A DNA stretch of 32,179 nucleotides from an uncultured Planctomycetota bacterium (GCA_903928115.1 CAIYPP010000002.1:1-32179), one strand, 5' to 3'. Counted from the first letter of the stretch, positions 6,648-16,108 are shown. Made by a program: numbers and translations. The notes: a model not told the origin generated them from the sequence alone.

Positions 6648-9434
6648 GTGCGCACTCAAGCGAAGCAAGACGAACAGAGCGCGGGTCTCTCGATCGAGGG
6701 CCTGTGGGGGATCTTCGGGCGCAACACGCGGCTCTTCGTGATCGGTGCGCTCGCAGGCGTCGTGGGCGCGCTCGGGATGGTCGCGATGCGGGAGCCCAGC
6801 TACCGTGCACGCGCGACGCTGATCCTCGAAGATACGAGCGGCTCCTCGGGGCTCCTCTCGGATCTCGCGATGCTCGGCAAGGCGCCCGTGGCGTCGAGCC
6901 AGCTCGAGCTCCTTCGCGCGCGGTCGACGGCGGAGCAGGTCGTCGGCCTGCCGACTCCAGAGCGTGACGCGACACTCGCGCTGGGATTGACGACGTTGGT
7001 CGAGGATCCGCTGCTCGCTCCGCTCCTCGGAGACCTCTGCAACGGCGAACCCGAGGGGACCCTGCCGCCGCGGCTGCGAGCCCAGGTGACGAGCACGGCT
7101 CAGGACAGCGCGCCCGAGAAGCTGCGCGTCGAGTTCCTCGCCGCGGACCGAGTGAGACTCACGACCACTGGCCTGTTCGGAGCCAGTGCGACGAGCGAAC
7201 ACGAGCTGAAAGGCGTCGCCGTCGAGCACGACGGATGCTCGATCCTGTTCGATGCTCAGGGCGACCTGACTGGCCGCACCTACGAGCTCGTGCGCCTCCG
7301 CCCTGAAGAGGCGATCGAGCGCGTGATGGAGCGTACACGCGTCCGTGAGACCGAACGCAACTCCGGCGTCATCGAGCTGACCTTCGACGACACGGATCCC
7401 CGTCGCGCTGCGGAGACGGCGAACGCTCTCTGCCGCACCTATCTGGAGCGCAGCGAGGCCCGCGGCGCTCGCAAGGCGACCAGCACGCTCGGCTTCATCA
7501 AGGACTCGTTGGCGTCGCAGCTCGAATTGCTGCGAAACGCCGAAAACGAAGTCGTCGCCATGCAGCGCGCCAACCCGCGCGCGATCAACATCACGAAGAG
7601 CGGCGAGACGCTGATCAGTCAGCTCTCCGAGTTGGAAGTGCAGCGCATGCAAGCGGAGCTTGCCCGCGCGGCGACACAAGACGCGCTCGCTCTGCTCGCC
7701 AAGGGCGACCTCGCCGGACTCGCGCGCATGTCGGGCGAGCTGGTCGACCCCGTGACGGTGGCCTATCTCGAGAGCATCGCACGCCTCGACGCGGAGCACG
7801 CGCTCCAAGAGCGTAGCGACGGGGGCCAATACAAGCTCCTCTTGCAGCAGCACGAGCTCGAGTCCCAGGCGAGCTTGGAGACCACCGAGCTGGAGCTCGC
7901 GCGGCTTCGCGAGGCGCTCGGCGCCGTGGAGCGAAAGGACCACGACGCGATCGCACGCCTCGGGGGAGGTCCGCCGTCGGCTCGCGACCCGCTGCTCGAA
8001 AGCCATCTGACGGCACTCGGCGAGCTGCAGGCCCGTCAAGCCGAATTGGGGCGCGAAACGACGCGCGAACACCCCGCGCGCATCGAGAATGAAGAGCGAC
8101 TCACGGCCACCGTCGGCCTGATCTCGCGCATCTTGCTCTCGCGCGTGCAGGGTCTCGAAGCCCAACAGCGCGAGCAGCTGTCGCTCGTCGCTTCGTACCG
8201 CGAACGCCGCAACGGCTACCCGGCCGAAGAGCGCGCTCGTATCGAGACAGCCCGCAACGCGCTGCGCACGCGAACCCGTGAGCATCTCGATGGCCGCCTG
8301 CGTGGCATCGAAGCGGGACTGAAGGACCTCTCAGGCGAGCTCGCTCGCGTCGAAGGGTCGCTCGGGACGCTGCCGGAAGAAGAGCGCGTCGTCGCGGAGC
8401 CGATGCGCAAGCTCTCGGCACACACGGAGATCGTGAAGCTCTTGCTCGCACGCGAGCAGGAGGCGGAGATCACCCGCGCCTCGACGCAGCCCGCTGCCGA
8501 GTTCGTGGATCCTGCTGTGGCGCCGCTCGAGCGAAGCGGACCGTCCGTGCCCCTGCACACGGCCGTCGGACTCCTGCTTGGCATCCTCGCCGCAGGTGGC
8601 ATCGCATGCGCTCGCGAGGCACTCTCCCGCGGCATCTTCACCGAGTCGGAGCTGGAGACCGCAACGGAACTGCCCGTGCTCGGCGCGATCCCCGACTTCC
8701 GTCACGGTCGATACCGCGTTCGCAATGCGCCGGCGTTCTTCGTTCCGCTGCGCGACGACCCCGAAGGGCCGACCGCTGAGTCGTACCGCTCGCTGCGCGC
8801 CAATCTGAAGTTCGCGCTGTCCGCAGACTCCGACCTCCGCACGCTCGCCGTGACCTCCTGCACGCCGGGTGAAGGCAAGTCGAGCGCCAACGTCGCCCTC
8901 GCGATGGCCTTCGCTCGCAGCGGACGACGCGTCGTGCTCGTCGACTGCGACATGCGCCGTCCGTCTGTCCATCGCTACCTCAAGCTCGGCTTGGAGAACG
9001 GCCTCTCGGATGCGCTCGAAGGAAGCGCGGATTGGCGCAGCATGATGCGGCGCGGCGTCGTCGAACGGCTCGACGTCCTCACTGCGGGACGCCAGCCCGA
9101 GAGCCCCAGCGATCTGCTCGACAGCGAGAGATTCGCAACGCTCTTGAGCGAGCTCGGAGCCGAATACGACCTGGTCGTCTGCGATGTGCCGCCGGCCATC
9201 GCGGTCTCGGACATCGAGTCCTGTGCCGCGCGCCTCGACGCGGTGCTGCTGCTCGTGCGCACGGACCGCGCCTCTGCGCGCCTCGTCGAACAAGCCGCAC
9301 GGCGCCTGCGTCAGGCGGGCGCGAACCTGATCGGCTCGATCCTGAACGGGGTCGGGACCTCACTGGCCAATGGAAAGTACGGAGACGGATACGGCTATGG
9401 GTACGGCAAGCGGAGCGAACGCAATGTCGGCTGA
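6648..9434 (+). CDS. wzc: Wzc-like polysaccharide co-polymerase with C-terminal BY-kinase domain
   Basis: The 928-residue protein starts at a GTG 9 bp after the wza stop. A first membrane helix (about residues 29-47) and a second (about 635-655) enclose a long periplasmic coiled-coil region, the Wzz/GNVR architecture of PCP-2a proteins. The cytoplasmic tail is a BY-kinase: SYRSLRANL, Walker A TPGEGKSS (about 739-746), Walker A' VVLVDCDMRRP (about 762-772) and Walker B LVVCDVPP (about 842-849). The C-terminus ends with a compact tyrosine cluster, YGDGYGYGYGK (about 911-921), the expected autophosphorylation site. The protein should control chain length and export by phosphorylation cycling. 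No low-molecular-weight Tyr phosphatase (Wzb) is in the window. Confidence 0.95.
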   Translation: MRTQAKQDEQSAGLSIEGLWGIFGRNTRLFVIGALAGVVGALGMVAMREPSYRARATLILEDTSGSSGLLSDLAMLGKAPVASSQLELLRARSTAEQVVGLPTPERDATLALGLTTLVEDPLLAPLLGDLCNGEPEGTLPPRLRAQVTSTAQDSAPEKLRVEFLAADRVRLTTTGLFGASATSEHELKGVAVEHDGCSILFDAQGDLTGRTYELVRLRPEEAIERVMERTRVRETERNSGVIELTFDDTDPRRAAETANALCRTYLERSEARGARKATSTLGFIKDSLASQLELLRNAENEVVAMQRANPRAINITKSGETLISQLSELEVQRMQAELARAATQDALALLAKGDLAGLARMSGELVDPVTVAYLESIARLDAEHALQERSDGGQYKLLLQQHELESQASLETTELELARLREALGAVERKDHDAIARLGGGPPSARDPLLESHLTALGELQARQAELGRETTREHPARIENEERLTATVGLISRILLSRVQGLEAQQREQLSLVASYRERRNGYPAEERARIETARNALRTRTREHLDGRLRGIEAGLKDLSGELARVEGSLGTLPEEERVVAEPMRKLSAHTEIVKLLLAREQEAEITRASTQPAAEFVDPAVAPLERSGPSVPLHTAVGLLLGILAAGGIACAREALSRGIFTESELETATELPVLGAIPDFRHGRYRVRNAPAFFVPLRDDPEGPTAESYRSLRANLKFALSADSDLRTLAVTSCTPGEGKSSANVALAMAFARSGRRVVLVDCDMRRPSVHRYLKLGLENGLSDALEGSADWRSMMRRGVVERLDVLTAGRQPESPSDLLDSERFATLLSELGAEYDLVVCDVPPAIAVSDIESCAARLDAVLLLVRTDRASARLVEQAARRLRQAGANLIGSILNGVGTSLANGKYGDGYGYGYGKRSERNVG

Positions 9435-10701
9435 AACAGCAGGCAAGGAAGTACGCAAGCGCGCGGGGCTTGGGGATCGTCGGCGCAGCATGAAGGCCGG
9501 CGACGGCCTGCGGGTCTGCGTGGTGGGGCTTGGATACATCGGTCTTCCGACCGCCTCGCTGCTCGGCACGAAGGGCTGCAAGGTGACCGGCGTCGACGTG
9601 CGTCAAGACGTCGTCGACACGATCAATCAGGGCCGCATCCACATCGAAGAGCCCGATCTCGACCTGCTCGTGAAGGGCGCGGTGAGCACCGGGAAGCTGT
9701 GCGCGTCGACGACGCCGACGGAGAGCGACGTGTTCGTGCTCGCGGTGCCCACGCCGATCCTCGCTGACAAGAACCCCGACGTGTCGATGGTCGAGGCGGC
9801 GGCGCGCGCCATTGCGCCGTTCGTTCGCAAGGGCAACCTCGTGATCCTCGAGTCGACCAGCCCCGTCGGGACGACGGAGAACGTCGTAGCTCGCGTTCTG
9901 CGCGAATCCGGCCTCACGATCGGAGACGATGTGTATGTCGCCTACTGCCCCGAGCGCGTGCTCCCCGGTCGCATCCTGACGGAGCTCGTCGAGAACGACC
10001 GCGTCGTCGGCGGAGTCGACGATGCCTCCACCGAGGTCGCGCTCGAGTTCTACCAGAGCTTCGTGCGGGGCGAGGTCGTGCCGACCGATTCTCGAACGGC
10101 CGAGATGGTGAAGCTCTCGGAGAACAGCTACCGCGATGTGAACATCGCCTTCGCGAACGAGTTGTCGATGATCTGCTCCAACGCGGGCATCAGCGTCTGG
10201 GAGGTGATTCGCATCGCCAACCGGCACCCGCGCGTGAAGATCCTCCAGCCTGGGCCCGGCGTCGGCGGTCACTGCATCGCGGTGGATCCGTGGTTCATCG
10301 TCGCGGGCGACCCGTCGAACGCGAAGCTCATCCGCGCTGCGCGTGAGGTCAATGACCGCAAGCCGCACTGGGTCATCGACCACGTCGAAGAGTGCGCGAA
10401 GAAGGTCGTGAAGCCTGTGATCGCGTGCCTCGGCTTGTCGTTCAAAGCCGACGTCGATGATCTGCGCGAGTCCCCTGCAGTCGAGATCGTGCGCGAACTC
10501 CAGCAGCGCAATCTCGGTGAGCTGCTGGTGGTCGAGCCGCATCTGCTCTTCCACCCTGACTTCGAGCTGGTGCGCCTCGACGAGGCCGTCGCGCGCGCGA
10601 ACATCGTGCTCGTGCTCGTCGACCACCGTCCCTTCAAGCGACTGCGACGCGACGCGCTCAACGAGAAGATCCTGATCGATACCCGAGGGCTCTTCCTGTG
10701 A
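9424..10701 (+). CDS. wecC: UDP-N-acetyl-D-mannosaminuronate dehydrogenase (WecC-like)
   Basis: The enzyme oxidises UDP-ManNAc to UDP-ManNAcA with two NAD+. Evidence is the N-terminal VCVVGLGYIGLPTA Rossmann motif, ESTSPVGTTE, YCPERVLPG, KLSENSYRDVNIAFANEL and the catalytic-cysteine block GVGGHCIAVDPWF (Cys284), followed by GLSFKADVDDLRESPA (Lys341). YCPERVLPG and GGHCIAVDP point to WecC rather than UDP-glucose dehydrogenase. I use the ATG at 9424, which has GGAG about 8 nt upstream and overlaps the wzc end by 11 nt. The ATG at 9490 would also give a complete enzyme and matches the usual family N-terminus better. The stop overlaps the wecB start, so the two products are probably made together. 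Confidence 0.94.
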   Translation: MSAETAGKEVRKRAGLGDRRRSMKAGDGLRVCVVGLGYIGLPTASLLGTKGCKVTGVDVRQDVVDTINQGRIHIEEPDLDLLVKGAVSTGKLCASTTPTESDVFVLAVPTPILADKNPDVSMVEAAARAIAPFVRKGNLVILESTSPVGTTENVVARVLRESGLTIGDDVYVAYCPERVLPGRILTELVENDRVVGGVDDASTEVALEFYQSFVRGEVVPTDSRTAEMVKLSENSYRDVNIAFANELSMICSNAGISVWEVIRIANRHPRVKILQPGPGVGGHCIAVDPWFIVAGDPSNAKLIRAAREVNDRKPHWVIDHVEECAKKVVKPVIACLGLSFKADVDDLRESPAVEIVRELQQRNLGELLVVEPHLLFHPDFELVRLDEAVARANIVLVLVDHRPFKRLRRDALNEKILIDTRGLFL

Positions 10702-11870
10702 GCTATCGATTGCTCACCGTGATCGGGACGCGTCCCGAGGCGATCAAGATGGCGCCACTCCTGCGCCGTCTCCGCAGCGACGCGCGCTTCGAGTCGCTGC
10801 TCTGCGCGACAGCCCAGCATCGGCAGATGCTGGACCAAGCTCTCGCGCTCTTCGAGCTCGAGCCGCACTTCGATCTCGACGTCATGGCGCCGGGGCAGGA
10901 CCTGTCGGACGTCACGTCGAAGGTGCTCCTCGGCATGCGTCAGGTTCTGCGGGATACCAAGCCCGACGCCGTGCTCGTGCACGGCGACACGACCACTTGC
11001 CTCGCCGCATCGATGGCGGCCTTCTACGCGGGTGTGCCCGTGGCCCACGTCGAAGCGGGCCTGCGATCCGGCGACCTGCAGGCGCCGTTCCCCGAAGAGT
11101 TCAACCGCATCGTCACCGATCGGATTGCCCGCTGGCACTTCGCCCCGACCGAGGGCGCACGCGAGAAGCTGCTCGCGGAGGGCTGCGACGAATCCCGGAT
11201 CCATGTGACGGGCAACACCGTGATCGACGCTCTGCTATGGACTCGCGAGCGCACGCTCTCTCGGAGCGGTCACAGCTATGAAGATGCGCTCGGGCCCGAG
11301 CTTGCTGCATTTGCCGACCACTGGCGCGGCAAGCTCGTGCTCGTGACCGGTCATCGCCGTGAGAACTTCGGACGCCCGTTCGAAGATCTGTGCCGCGCAA
11401 TCCGCGACTGTGCGCGACGGCACGAAGACTGGCTGTTCGTCTATCCCGTTCATCTCAACCCCAACGTGCAGCGGCCCGTGCGGGACATTCTCTCCGGCAC
11501 GCCGAATGTCGTGCTCGGTGCGCCGCTCGACTACGAGCCCTTTGTCTGGCTCATGGATCGCTGCGATGTCGTGCTGACGGACTCCGGCGGCGTACAGGAG
11601 GAAGCTCCGGCGCTCGGCAAGCCCGTGCTCGTCATGCGGGATGTGACGGAGCGTCCCGAAGCCATCGCGGCGGGGACCGCCCGACTCGTCGGCACGGATC
11701 CTGCGCGCATCACGAGTGCGCTGGAAGAGCTGCTCGGCGACGAGGTCGCGTACCGCCGGATGGCTCAGGCTCGCAATCCGTATGGGGACGGTCGGGCCTG
11801 CGAGCGCATCGTTGCGCGGCTCGCCGCAGACCTAGCTGACGATGCGGGCTCCCTGGCGGCGAGTGCCTGA
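10698..11870 (+). CDS. wecB: UDP-N-acetylglucosamine 2-epimerase (non-hydrolysing, WecB-like)
   Basis: This 390-residue protein is of normal family length and interconverts UDP-GlcNAc and UDP-ManNAc, the substrate of the preceding dehydrogenase. Visible motifs are GTRPEAIKMAPLL at the N-terminus, HGDTTT (Asp97), HVEAGLRSG (Glu119), PEEFNR (Glu133), TGHRREN (His219) and DSGGVQEEAPALGKPVLVMRD near the C-terminus. These correspond to the catalytic and UDP-binding residues of the E. coli enzyme. The GTG start lies inside GTGA, overlapping the wecC stop. The wecC-wecB pair indicates N-acetylmannosaminuronic acid in the surface polymer. Confidence 0.96.
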   Translation: MSYRLLTVIGTRPEAIKMAPLLRRLRSDARFESLLCATAQHRQMLDQALALFELEPHFDLDVMAPGQDLSDVTSKVLLGMRQVLRDTKPDAVLVHGDTTTCLAASMAAFYAGVPVAHVEAGLRSGDLQAPFPEEFNRIVTDRIARWHFAPTEGAREKLLAEGCDESRIHVTGNTVIDALLWTRERTLSRSGHSYEDALGPELAAFADHWRGKLVLVTGHRRENFGRPFEDLCRAIRDCARRHEDWLFVYPVHLNPNVQRPVRDILSGTPNVVLGAPLDYEPFVWLMDRCDVVLTDSGGVQEEAPALGKPVLVMRDVTERPEAIAAGTARLVGTDPARITSALEELLGDEVAYRRMAQARNPYGDGRACERIVARLAADLADDAGSLAASA

Positions 11871-11872
11871 AC

Positions 11873-13588
11873 ATGACCGCGCTGGGGCGCTTCCTACGAC
11901 AGGCACTGCACACGCGGCCCTCGCAGCTCGCGTGGCGTGCGCTGACAAGCTGTCGTCACAGGTTGCACGACCTCGGGCCCGCTCTCTCAGTTCCGCTCCT
12001 TGGTTCCACAGACGCGTTCCCACGCAAGCTCGCACCACGCGCGGTGTTCGCGCCCCGCGTCCAGCTCGTCGAATGCGATAGGGATGCAATCCACGCGTGC
12101 ATCCTCGGCGAACGTTTGCGACTCGACCGTTCTCCGGACTGGCGTGGCCGCGGTCAGACCTTGTTGACCCGCTTCCATCTCCACTACATGGAGTACTTGG
12201 AGGCGCTTTCTGACGAGCGATTCGCTTCGCTCGTGCTCGACTGGATCGAACGCAATCCCCTCCGTCGGCGCGGCTCGTGGCGGGACGCTTGGAGCAGCTA
12301 CGTGATCTCGTTGCGCTGCGTGGTCTGGATGCAGCAGCTGGCCGAGCGGCGCAACGCGCTGCCGGGCTCGACGGTCGAGCGGATCCACCGCTCGCTCGTG
12401 GAGCAGCTTGCGCATCTCGCGAGCCACCTCGAGTGGGATGTGCGCGGCAACCACCTGATCAAGAACGCGAAAGCCTTGCTCTGGGCGTCGCGGTACTTCG
12501 AGGGCTCGTGCGCCGAGGAATGGTGCTCTTTGGCCGAGCGGGTGCTGCGCCGCGAACTCGCCGAGCAGATCCTGTCCGACGGCATGCACTACGAGCGCAG
12601 TCCTTCCTACCACGCTCAGGTGTTCGCCGATCTCGTCGAGTGCGCATCCGTCGCACGAGGCGAGCTGCGCGCGGCGCTGCTCGCCCATTTGGAGCCAATG
12701 GCGCAGGCCCTCGTCGATCTCTCGCATCCCGACGGCATGCCGTGTCTTTTCAACGATGCGGGACTGCACACCAGCTACTCACCCGACGAATGCCTTCGCG
12801 CATGGGGGACCGTGACCGGGGGGCGCGTCTCGCGTCGCAACGTCTTCGCGCTCCCTGCGAGCGGCTACTACGGGCTTCGGAGTGGCGACGCGCTACTCGT
12901 CGCAGATTGCGGCGAGATCGCGCCGCGGCACCTGCCGGCGCATGGTCACGGAGATGTGTTCGCCTTCGAGTGGTCGATGGGCGGCCAGCGCTTCATCGTG
13001 GATCCCGGCGTCTTCCAGTACGAGTCGGGTCCCCTCCGCGACGAGGCCCGATCCACACGCAGCCACAACACGCTCACGGTGGGGGGCATGGACCAAGCCG
13101 AGTTTTCGTCTTCGTTCCGCGTCGGCCGTCGCCCGAGGGTGAGCCGACTCCGCTACGAGCCGCACGCTTGCGGCTTCGTGCTGGAAGGGGAGCACGACGG
13201 CTATCGGCACCTCGCAGGGTCCCCTCGCCATCGCCGTCGCTTCGTAGCAACCGCCACTTCCCTGGTGATCGAAGACGAAGTCCTCGGCGGACGGGGTCAG
13301 CACGTTCAGTCGAGCGTCCTCTTGCATCCGAGCGTCTCCGCGGTCGTCGCTGACGGGCGCATGGCGATCCTGCGATGCGAAGGGGTCGAGGTCCTCGTCG
13401 AGAGTCGCGCGCACATGCGGTTGGAGAGCGCTTTCTGGTCGCCGGACTTGGGCGTACGCATTGCAACGCAACGACTCGTCTTCGAGCACGCCGACGCGCC
13501 CTCTCGGAGCACGGTTCGGCTTCAGCGGCTCATGGTCGAAGACGAGGTCGTCTCGTCCATCGAATCGGCGGCGACGAGCGCTGCGTGA
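11873..13588 (+). CDS. Heparinase II/III-family polysaccharide lyase-like protein
   Basis: The 571-residue protein has an alpha/alpha-toroid N-terminal half and a beta-sandwich C-terminal half typical of the family. Likely catalytic positions are Asn193 in RGNHLIKNAKAL, Tyr240 in HYERSPSYH, His357 in PAHGHGDVFAFEW and His398 in TRSHNTLTV. The block DPGVFQYESGP is also characteristic. The family cleaves uronic-acid polysaccharides by beta-elimination. I see no signal peptide, so either export is cryptic or it acts inside the cell on lipid-linked or misrouted material. It begins 3 bp after the wecB stop and is the last gene of the operon. Such genes recur in exopolysaccharide loci, which suggests cleavage or remodelling of the uronate-containing polymer made here. 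Confidence 0.88.
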   Translation: MTALGRFLRQALHTRPSQLAWRALTSCRHRLHDLGPALSVPLLGSTDAFPRKLAPRAVFAPRVQLVECDRDAIHACILGERLRLDRSPDWRGRGQTLLTRFHLHYMEYLEALSDERFASLVLDWIERNPLRRRGSWRDAWSSYVISLRCVVWMQQLAERRNALPGSTVERIHRSLVEQLAHLASHLEWDVRGNHLIKNAKALLWASRYFEGSCAEEWCSLAERVLRRELAEQILSDGMHYERSPSYHAQVFADLVECASVARGELRAALLAHLEPMAQALVDLSHPDGMPCLFNDAGLHTSYSPDECLRAWGTVTGGRVSRRNVFALPASGYYGLRSGDALLVADCGEIAPRHLPAHGHGDVFAFEWSMGGQRFIVDPGVFQYESGPLRDEARSTRSHNTLTVGGMDQAEFSSSFRVGRRPRVSRLRYEPHACGFVLEGEHDGYRHLAGSPRHRRRFVATATSLVIEDEVLGGRGQHVQSSVLLHPSVSAVVADGRMAILRCEGVEVLVESRAHMRLESAFWSPDLGVRIATQRLVFEHADAPSRSTVRLQRLMVEDEVVSSIESAATSAA

Positions 13589-13613
13589 GAGCCGGATGAT
13601 CGCCCCTTGGGCG

Positions 13614-13639
13614 GAGCCACCGGTCTCATGGCCTGGCTC
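13614..13639. terminator. Inverted repeat between convergent operons
   Basis: GAGCCA and TGGCTC form a 6-bp stem around a 14-nt loop within the 58 bp separating the heparinase stop from the convergent glycosyltransferase stop. The position suits a bidirectional terminator. A T-run is lacking, so this is tentative. Confidence 0.3.
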
Positions 13640-13646
13640 TTCGTGC

Positions 13647-14954
13647 CTAGGCCACGCGTCGCTCGCTCTCGGTGCACGACCTCTTCTCGCGCGACTCCTC
13701 GTCGGGCGAGACGGCGTTCGCGGCGCGAGCCAAGATCTCTGCCATGCGCTGTGCACCGAGTCTTCGGTCGAAGCGGGGCGCTGCCGCACGCGCGTTTCGA
13801 GCAAGCCGAGCGACTTCAACCGGATTGTTTGCGAGGTCCTCGACGGATCGAGCGAGTGCGAGCGAATCCTCGGCGGGAGTCAGCACGCCGGCGTCGCACT
13901 CGGCCACGATTTGCGAGCCCTCTCCGACGGGACCGGCGAAGAGCACCGGGACGCCCATGCCAAAACACTCGAAGATCTTCGAGGGGATCACCGTGGTGAA
14001 GAGCTCCTCGCGCTTCAAGTGGACGAGGCCGAGGTCGCACAGGCTCCAGATGGCCGGCATGCGCTCTTTCGGGACGCTCGGATGGAACGAGATGTTCGAG
14101 AGCCCGCGCTGCTTCGCGCTAGCCACGAGGCTGTCCCGTGCGGCTCCCGCGCCGACGAAGAGGAAATGGATGTCGTCGCGGTGGCACAAGGCCTCTGCGG
14201 CCTCCACCACGCGGTGCAGGGCGTGCGCCATGCCGTGGGTGCCGAGGTACCCGACAACGAACTTACCTCGGACGCCGAGCTCTTCTGCGAGCCGCTCATC
14301 CCGCACTTGAGGAATGTAGCGAGTGAGATCGACACCATTGCGGACGACGGCAACCTTCTCGGGGTTGATGCCACGTCGGCGCAGGTTGTCTCGGAACGAG
14401 CGAGTGACCGAAACCACGCGCGCTGCGCGGCGATATAGAAAGAGCTCGAGCTGTTCCAAGCCCCGAAGCGCGAGGCTCGGACGCATCGCGCCCACGGCTT
14501 GGATCGAATCCGGCCACAGATCGCGCAGCTCGAACACGAAGGAGCGCCGATGCCAGAGCGAGGCTGCCCAGCCTGCGATCGCTGAGAAGAACTGCGGCGA
14601 GGTTGCGACGACAACGTCAGGTCGCTCCTGCAAGCATGCGCCGATGCCGCCGCTCACCATGAAGGACAGATAGTCCGTGATGCGGCCCAAAAATCCGCGG
14701 TTTGCCGCGATGAAGGTCTTCACGCGTACGACGTGGATGCCGTCGACGGTCTCGCGTTGGTACCAGGCGTTCTTGTAGCCCGGGTAGACCTTTCCCTCGG
14801 GAAAGTTGGGGGCGCCGGTGATGACCGTGACGCGGTGCCCCATGGCGACCCACTCCCGCGCATGTTCGTGCAGACGCGTCGCGGGAGCATTGGTCTCGGG
14901 CGGAAAGTTGTCCGACAGGAAGAGGATGTGCAGCGACCGAGTCGGAGACTTCAT
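13647..14954 (-). CDS. GT4 glycosyltransferase (WbuB-like)
   Basis: This 435-residue GT-B enzyme opens with ILFLSDNFPPETNAPATRLHEHAREW, typical of WbuB-like family 4 transferases. It continues with GAPNFPEGKVYPGYKN, ELRDLWPDSI and NGVD, and carries the C-terminal donor-site region VPSKIFECFGMGVPVLFAG-like (here IPSKIFECFGMGVPV). It should add a sugar to the lipid-linked repeat unit at the cytoplasmic face; WbuB relatives often transfer L-FucNAc or similar sugars, but the donor here is unknown. The ATG has GAGGAG 8 nt upstream and overlaps the preceding gene's stop by ATGA. It is the last gene of the minus-strand operon. Confidence 0.93.
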   Translation of the reverse strand: MKSPTRSLHILFLSDNFPPETNAPATRLHEHAREWVAMGHRVTVITGAPNFPEGKVYPGYKNAWYQRETVDGIHVVRVKTFIAANRGFLGRITDYLSFMVSGGIGACLQERPDVVVATSPQFFSAIAGWAASLWHRRSFVFELRDLWPDSIQAVGAMRPSLALRGLEQLELFLYRRAARVVSVTRSFRDNLRRRGINPEKVAVVRNGVDLTRYIPQVRDERLAEELGVRGKFVVGYLGTHGMAHALHRVVEAAEALCHRDDIHFLFVGAGAARDSLVASAKQRGLSNISFHPSVPKERMPAIWSLCDLGLVHLKREELFTTVIPSKIFECFGMGVPVLFAGPVGEGSQIVAECDAGVLTPAEDSLALARSVEDLANNPVEVARLARNARAAAPRFDRRLGAQRMAEILARAANAVSPDEESREKRSCTESERRVA

Positions 14955-16108
14955 GAGCGGGACTCCTCTCGCGTGGTGTCCTGCGGCAGGGCCGGCGCAA
15001 TCGAATCGTGCTCGTGCTGGTGCTTGGTGCTCGGCAGCGGCACGCCGGCGAACTGGGAGATCCACGTCTCGACACGCGCGGCCGCTTCGTCGGCGGAGTG
15101 CTCGCGTCCTGTGGACAGCGCGCCATCCCGAAGCTCGGTGAACAAGCTGGGCTCCGCGGCGAGGCGCCCCATCGCAGCGGCAAGATCCTCGACATCGCGT
15201 GGCTCCACCAAGAGGCCATTCACCGCGTGCTGAACGAGCTCGGGAATGGCACGCCAACGAGTGGACACCACAGGCAGTCCATGCTGGAACGCCTCGATGA
15301 TCGAGCCCGGCAGGCCTTCACCGGCGTGATACGTCGGCAGGATCAGCGCGTCGTGCTGCGCGATGAGCTCGGACACCGCTGCGGGCGCGACATCGCCGAT
15401 CCAGCGAGCCCGCGTCGCTCCGCGAAGGAGCTCGAGGTTGGTCGTGGGCATCGCTGGCCCTGCAATGGTCAGCGAGCAATCCACGGGGAGCTTCTCGATG
15501 GCTGCGATCGCCTCCGCATAGCCTTTCTCAGGACGGAGCTGCGCGAGCATGAGGAACTTCCGGCAGCGTTCGCTGGCGCGCGGCGCGCTCTTCGGGAGGA
15601 TGCGGGAGGTGGGGAGGTGGCGCACCTCGCTCGTCGCACCGAGGGCTTCGCAGAGCGCACGGGTCTGAAGCACGACGAGCTCCGATTGCAACACAGATGC
15701 ACTCGCCAGCCAGCGAACGAAGACATTCTTGCGAGCCAGAGTCTCGTCGAGGCCACCGCCAAACGCGCGAGCGATCAACGGCCGTCCCGTAGCCCGAGTC
15801 GCGAGACGCACCAACGGGCCACCCAGCAGGAATCCATCGGAAGATGCATGGAACATCACGACATCGCTCGTCCGCGCGCGGCGGTACACAGCGGCAGCGA
15901 TTCGCAATGCGTGCAACCCGTCGGAGAAACGACCGCGCCATCCGCCCGTGCGCTCATGACTACGGGTCGTGTCGATGACCTCGACATCGATGGCGCCGTG
16001 GACTCGCAGTCGCTCGACGAGCTGCTGGAACGAGACCTGTGTTCCCCCGATGGGCGCACCAGCGCGCGGGAGCGGTCCGACCTGCAGGACTCGGGGACGG
16101 CGCGTCAT
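14951..16108 (-). CDS. GT4 glycosyltransferase
   Basis: The 385-residue protein has an N-terminal acceptor domain beginning RVLQVGPLPRAGAPIGGTQVSFQQL and a C-terminal GT4 donor domain. The donor domain shows FLMLAQLRPEKGYAEAI, LPTYHAGEGLPGSIIEAFQHGLPVVST and NGLLVEPRD; the EGLPGSIIEAF segment carries the EX7E-type retaining signature. It should extend the repeat unit. The sugar donor is unknown. Both ends overlap neighbours by ATGA (asparagine synthase upstream, WbuB-like enzyme downstream), which implies translational coupling. Confidence 0.92.
   Translation of the reverse strand: MTRRPRVLQVGPLPRAGAPIGGTQVSFQQLVERLRVHGAIDVEVIDTTRSHERTGGWRGRFSDGLHALRIAAAVYRRARTSDVVMFHASSDGFLLGGPLVRLATRATGRPLIARAFGGGLDETLARKNVFVRWLASASVLQSELVVLQTRALCEALGATSEVRHLPTSRILPKSAPRASERCRKFLMLAQLRPEKGYAEAIAAIEKLPVDCSLTIAGPAMPTTNLELLRGATRARWIGDVAPAAVSELIAQHDALILPTYHAGEGLPGSIIEAFQHGLPVVSTRWRAIPELVQHAVNGLLVEPRDVEDLAAAMGRLAAEPSLFTELRDGALSTGREHSADEAAARVETWISQFAGVPLPSTKHQHEHDSIAPALPQDTTREESRS

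Noticed and set aside
5024-6967. 647-codon plus-strand frame spanning the phosphoesterase, wza and wzc start
   Set aside because: It crosses three well-supported genes in other frames and shows no domain.
6489-8285. Long open frame (598 codons) on the minus strand opposite wzc
   Set aside because: It lies fully antisense to a convincing Wzc/BY-kinase gene, and its translation is Arg/Ala/Glu-rich without family motifs. High GC content makes such shadow frames common.
9079-10626. 515-codon minus-strand frame opposite wzc end and wecC
   Set aside because: Antisense shadow; no motif and a biased His/Asp/Arg composition typical of reversed high-GC codons.
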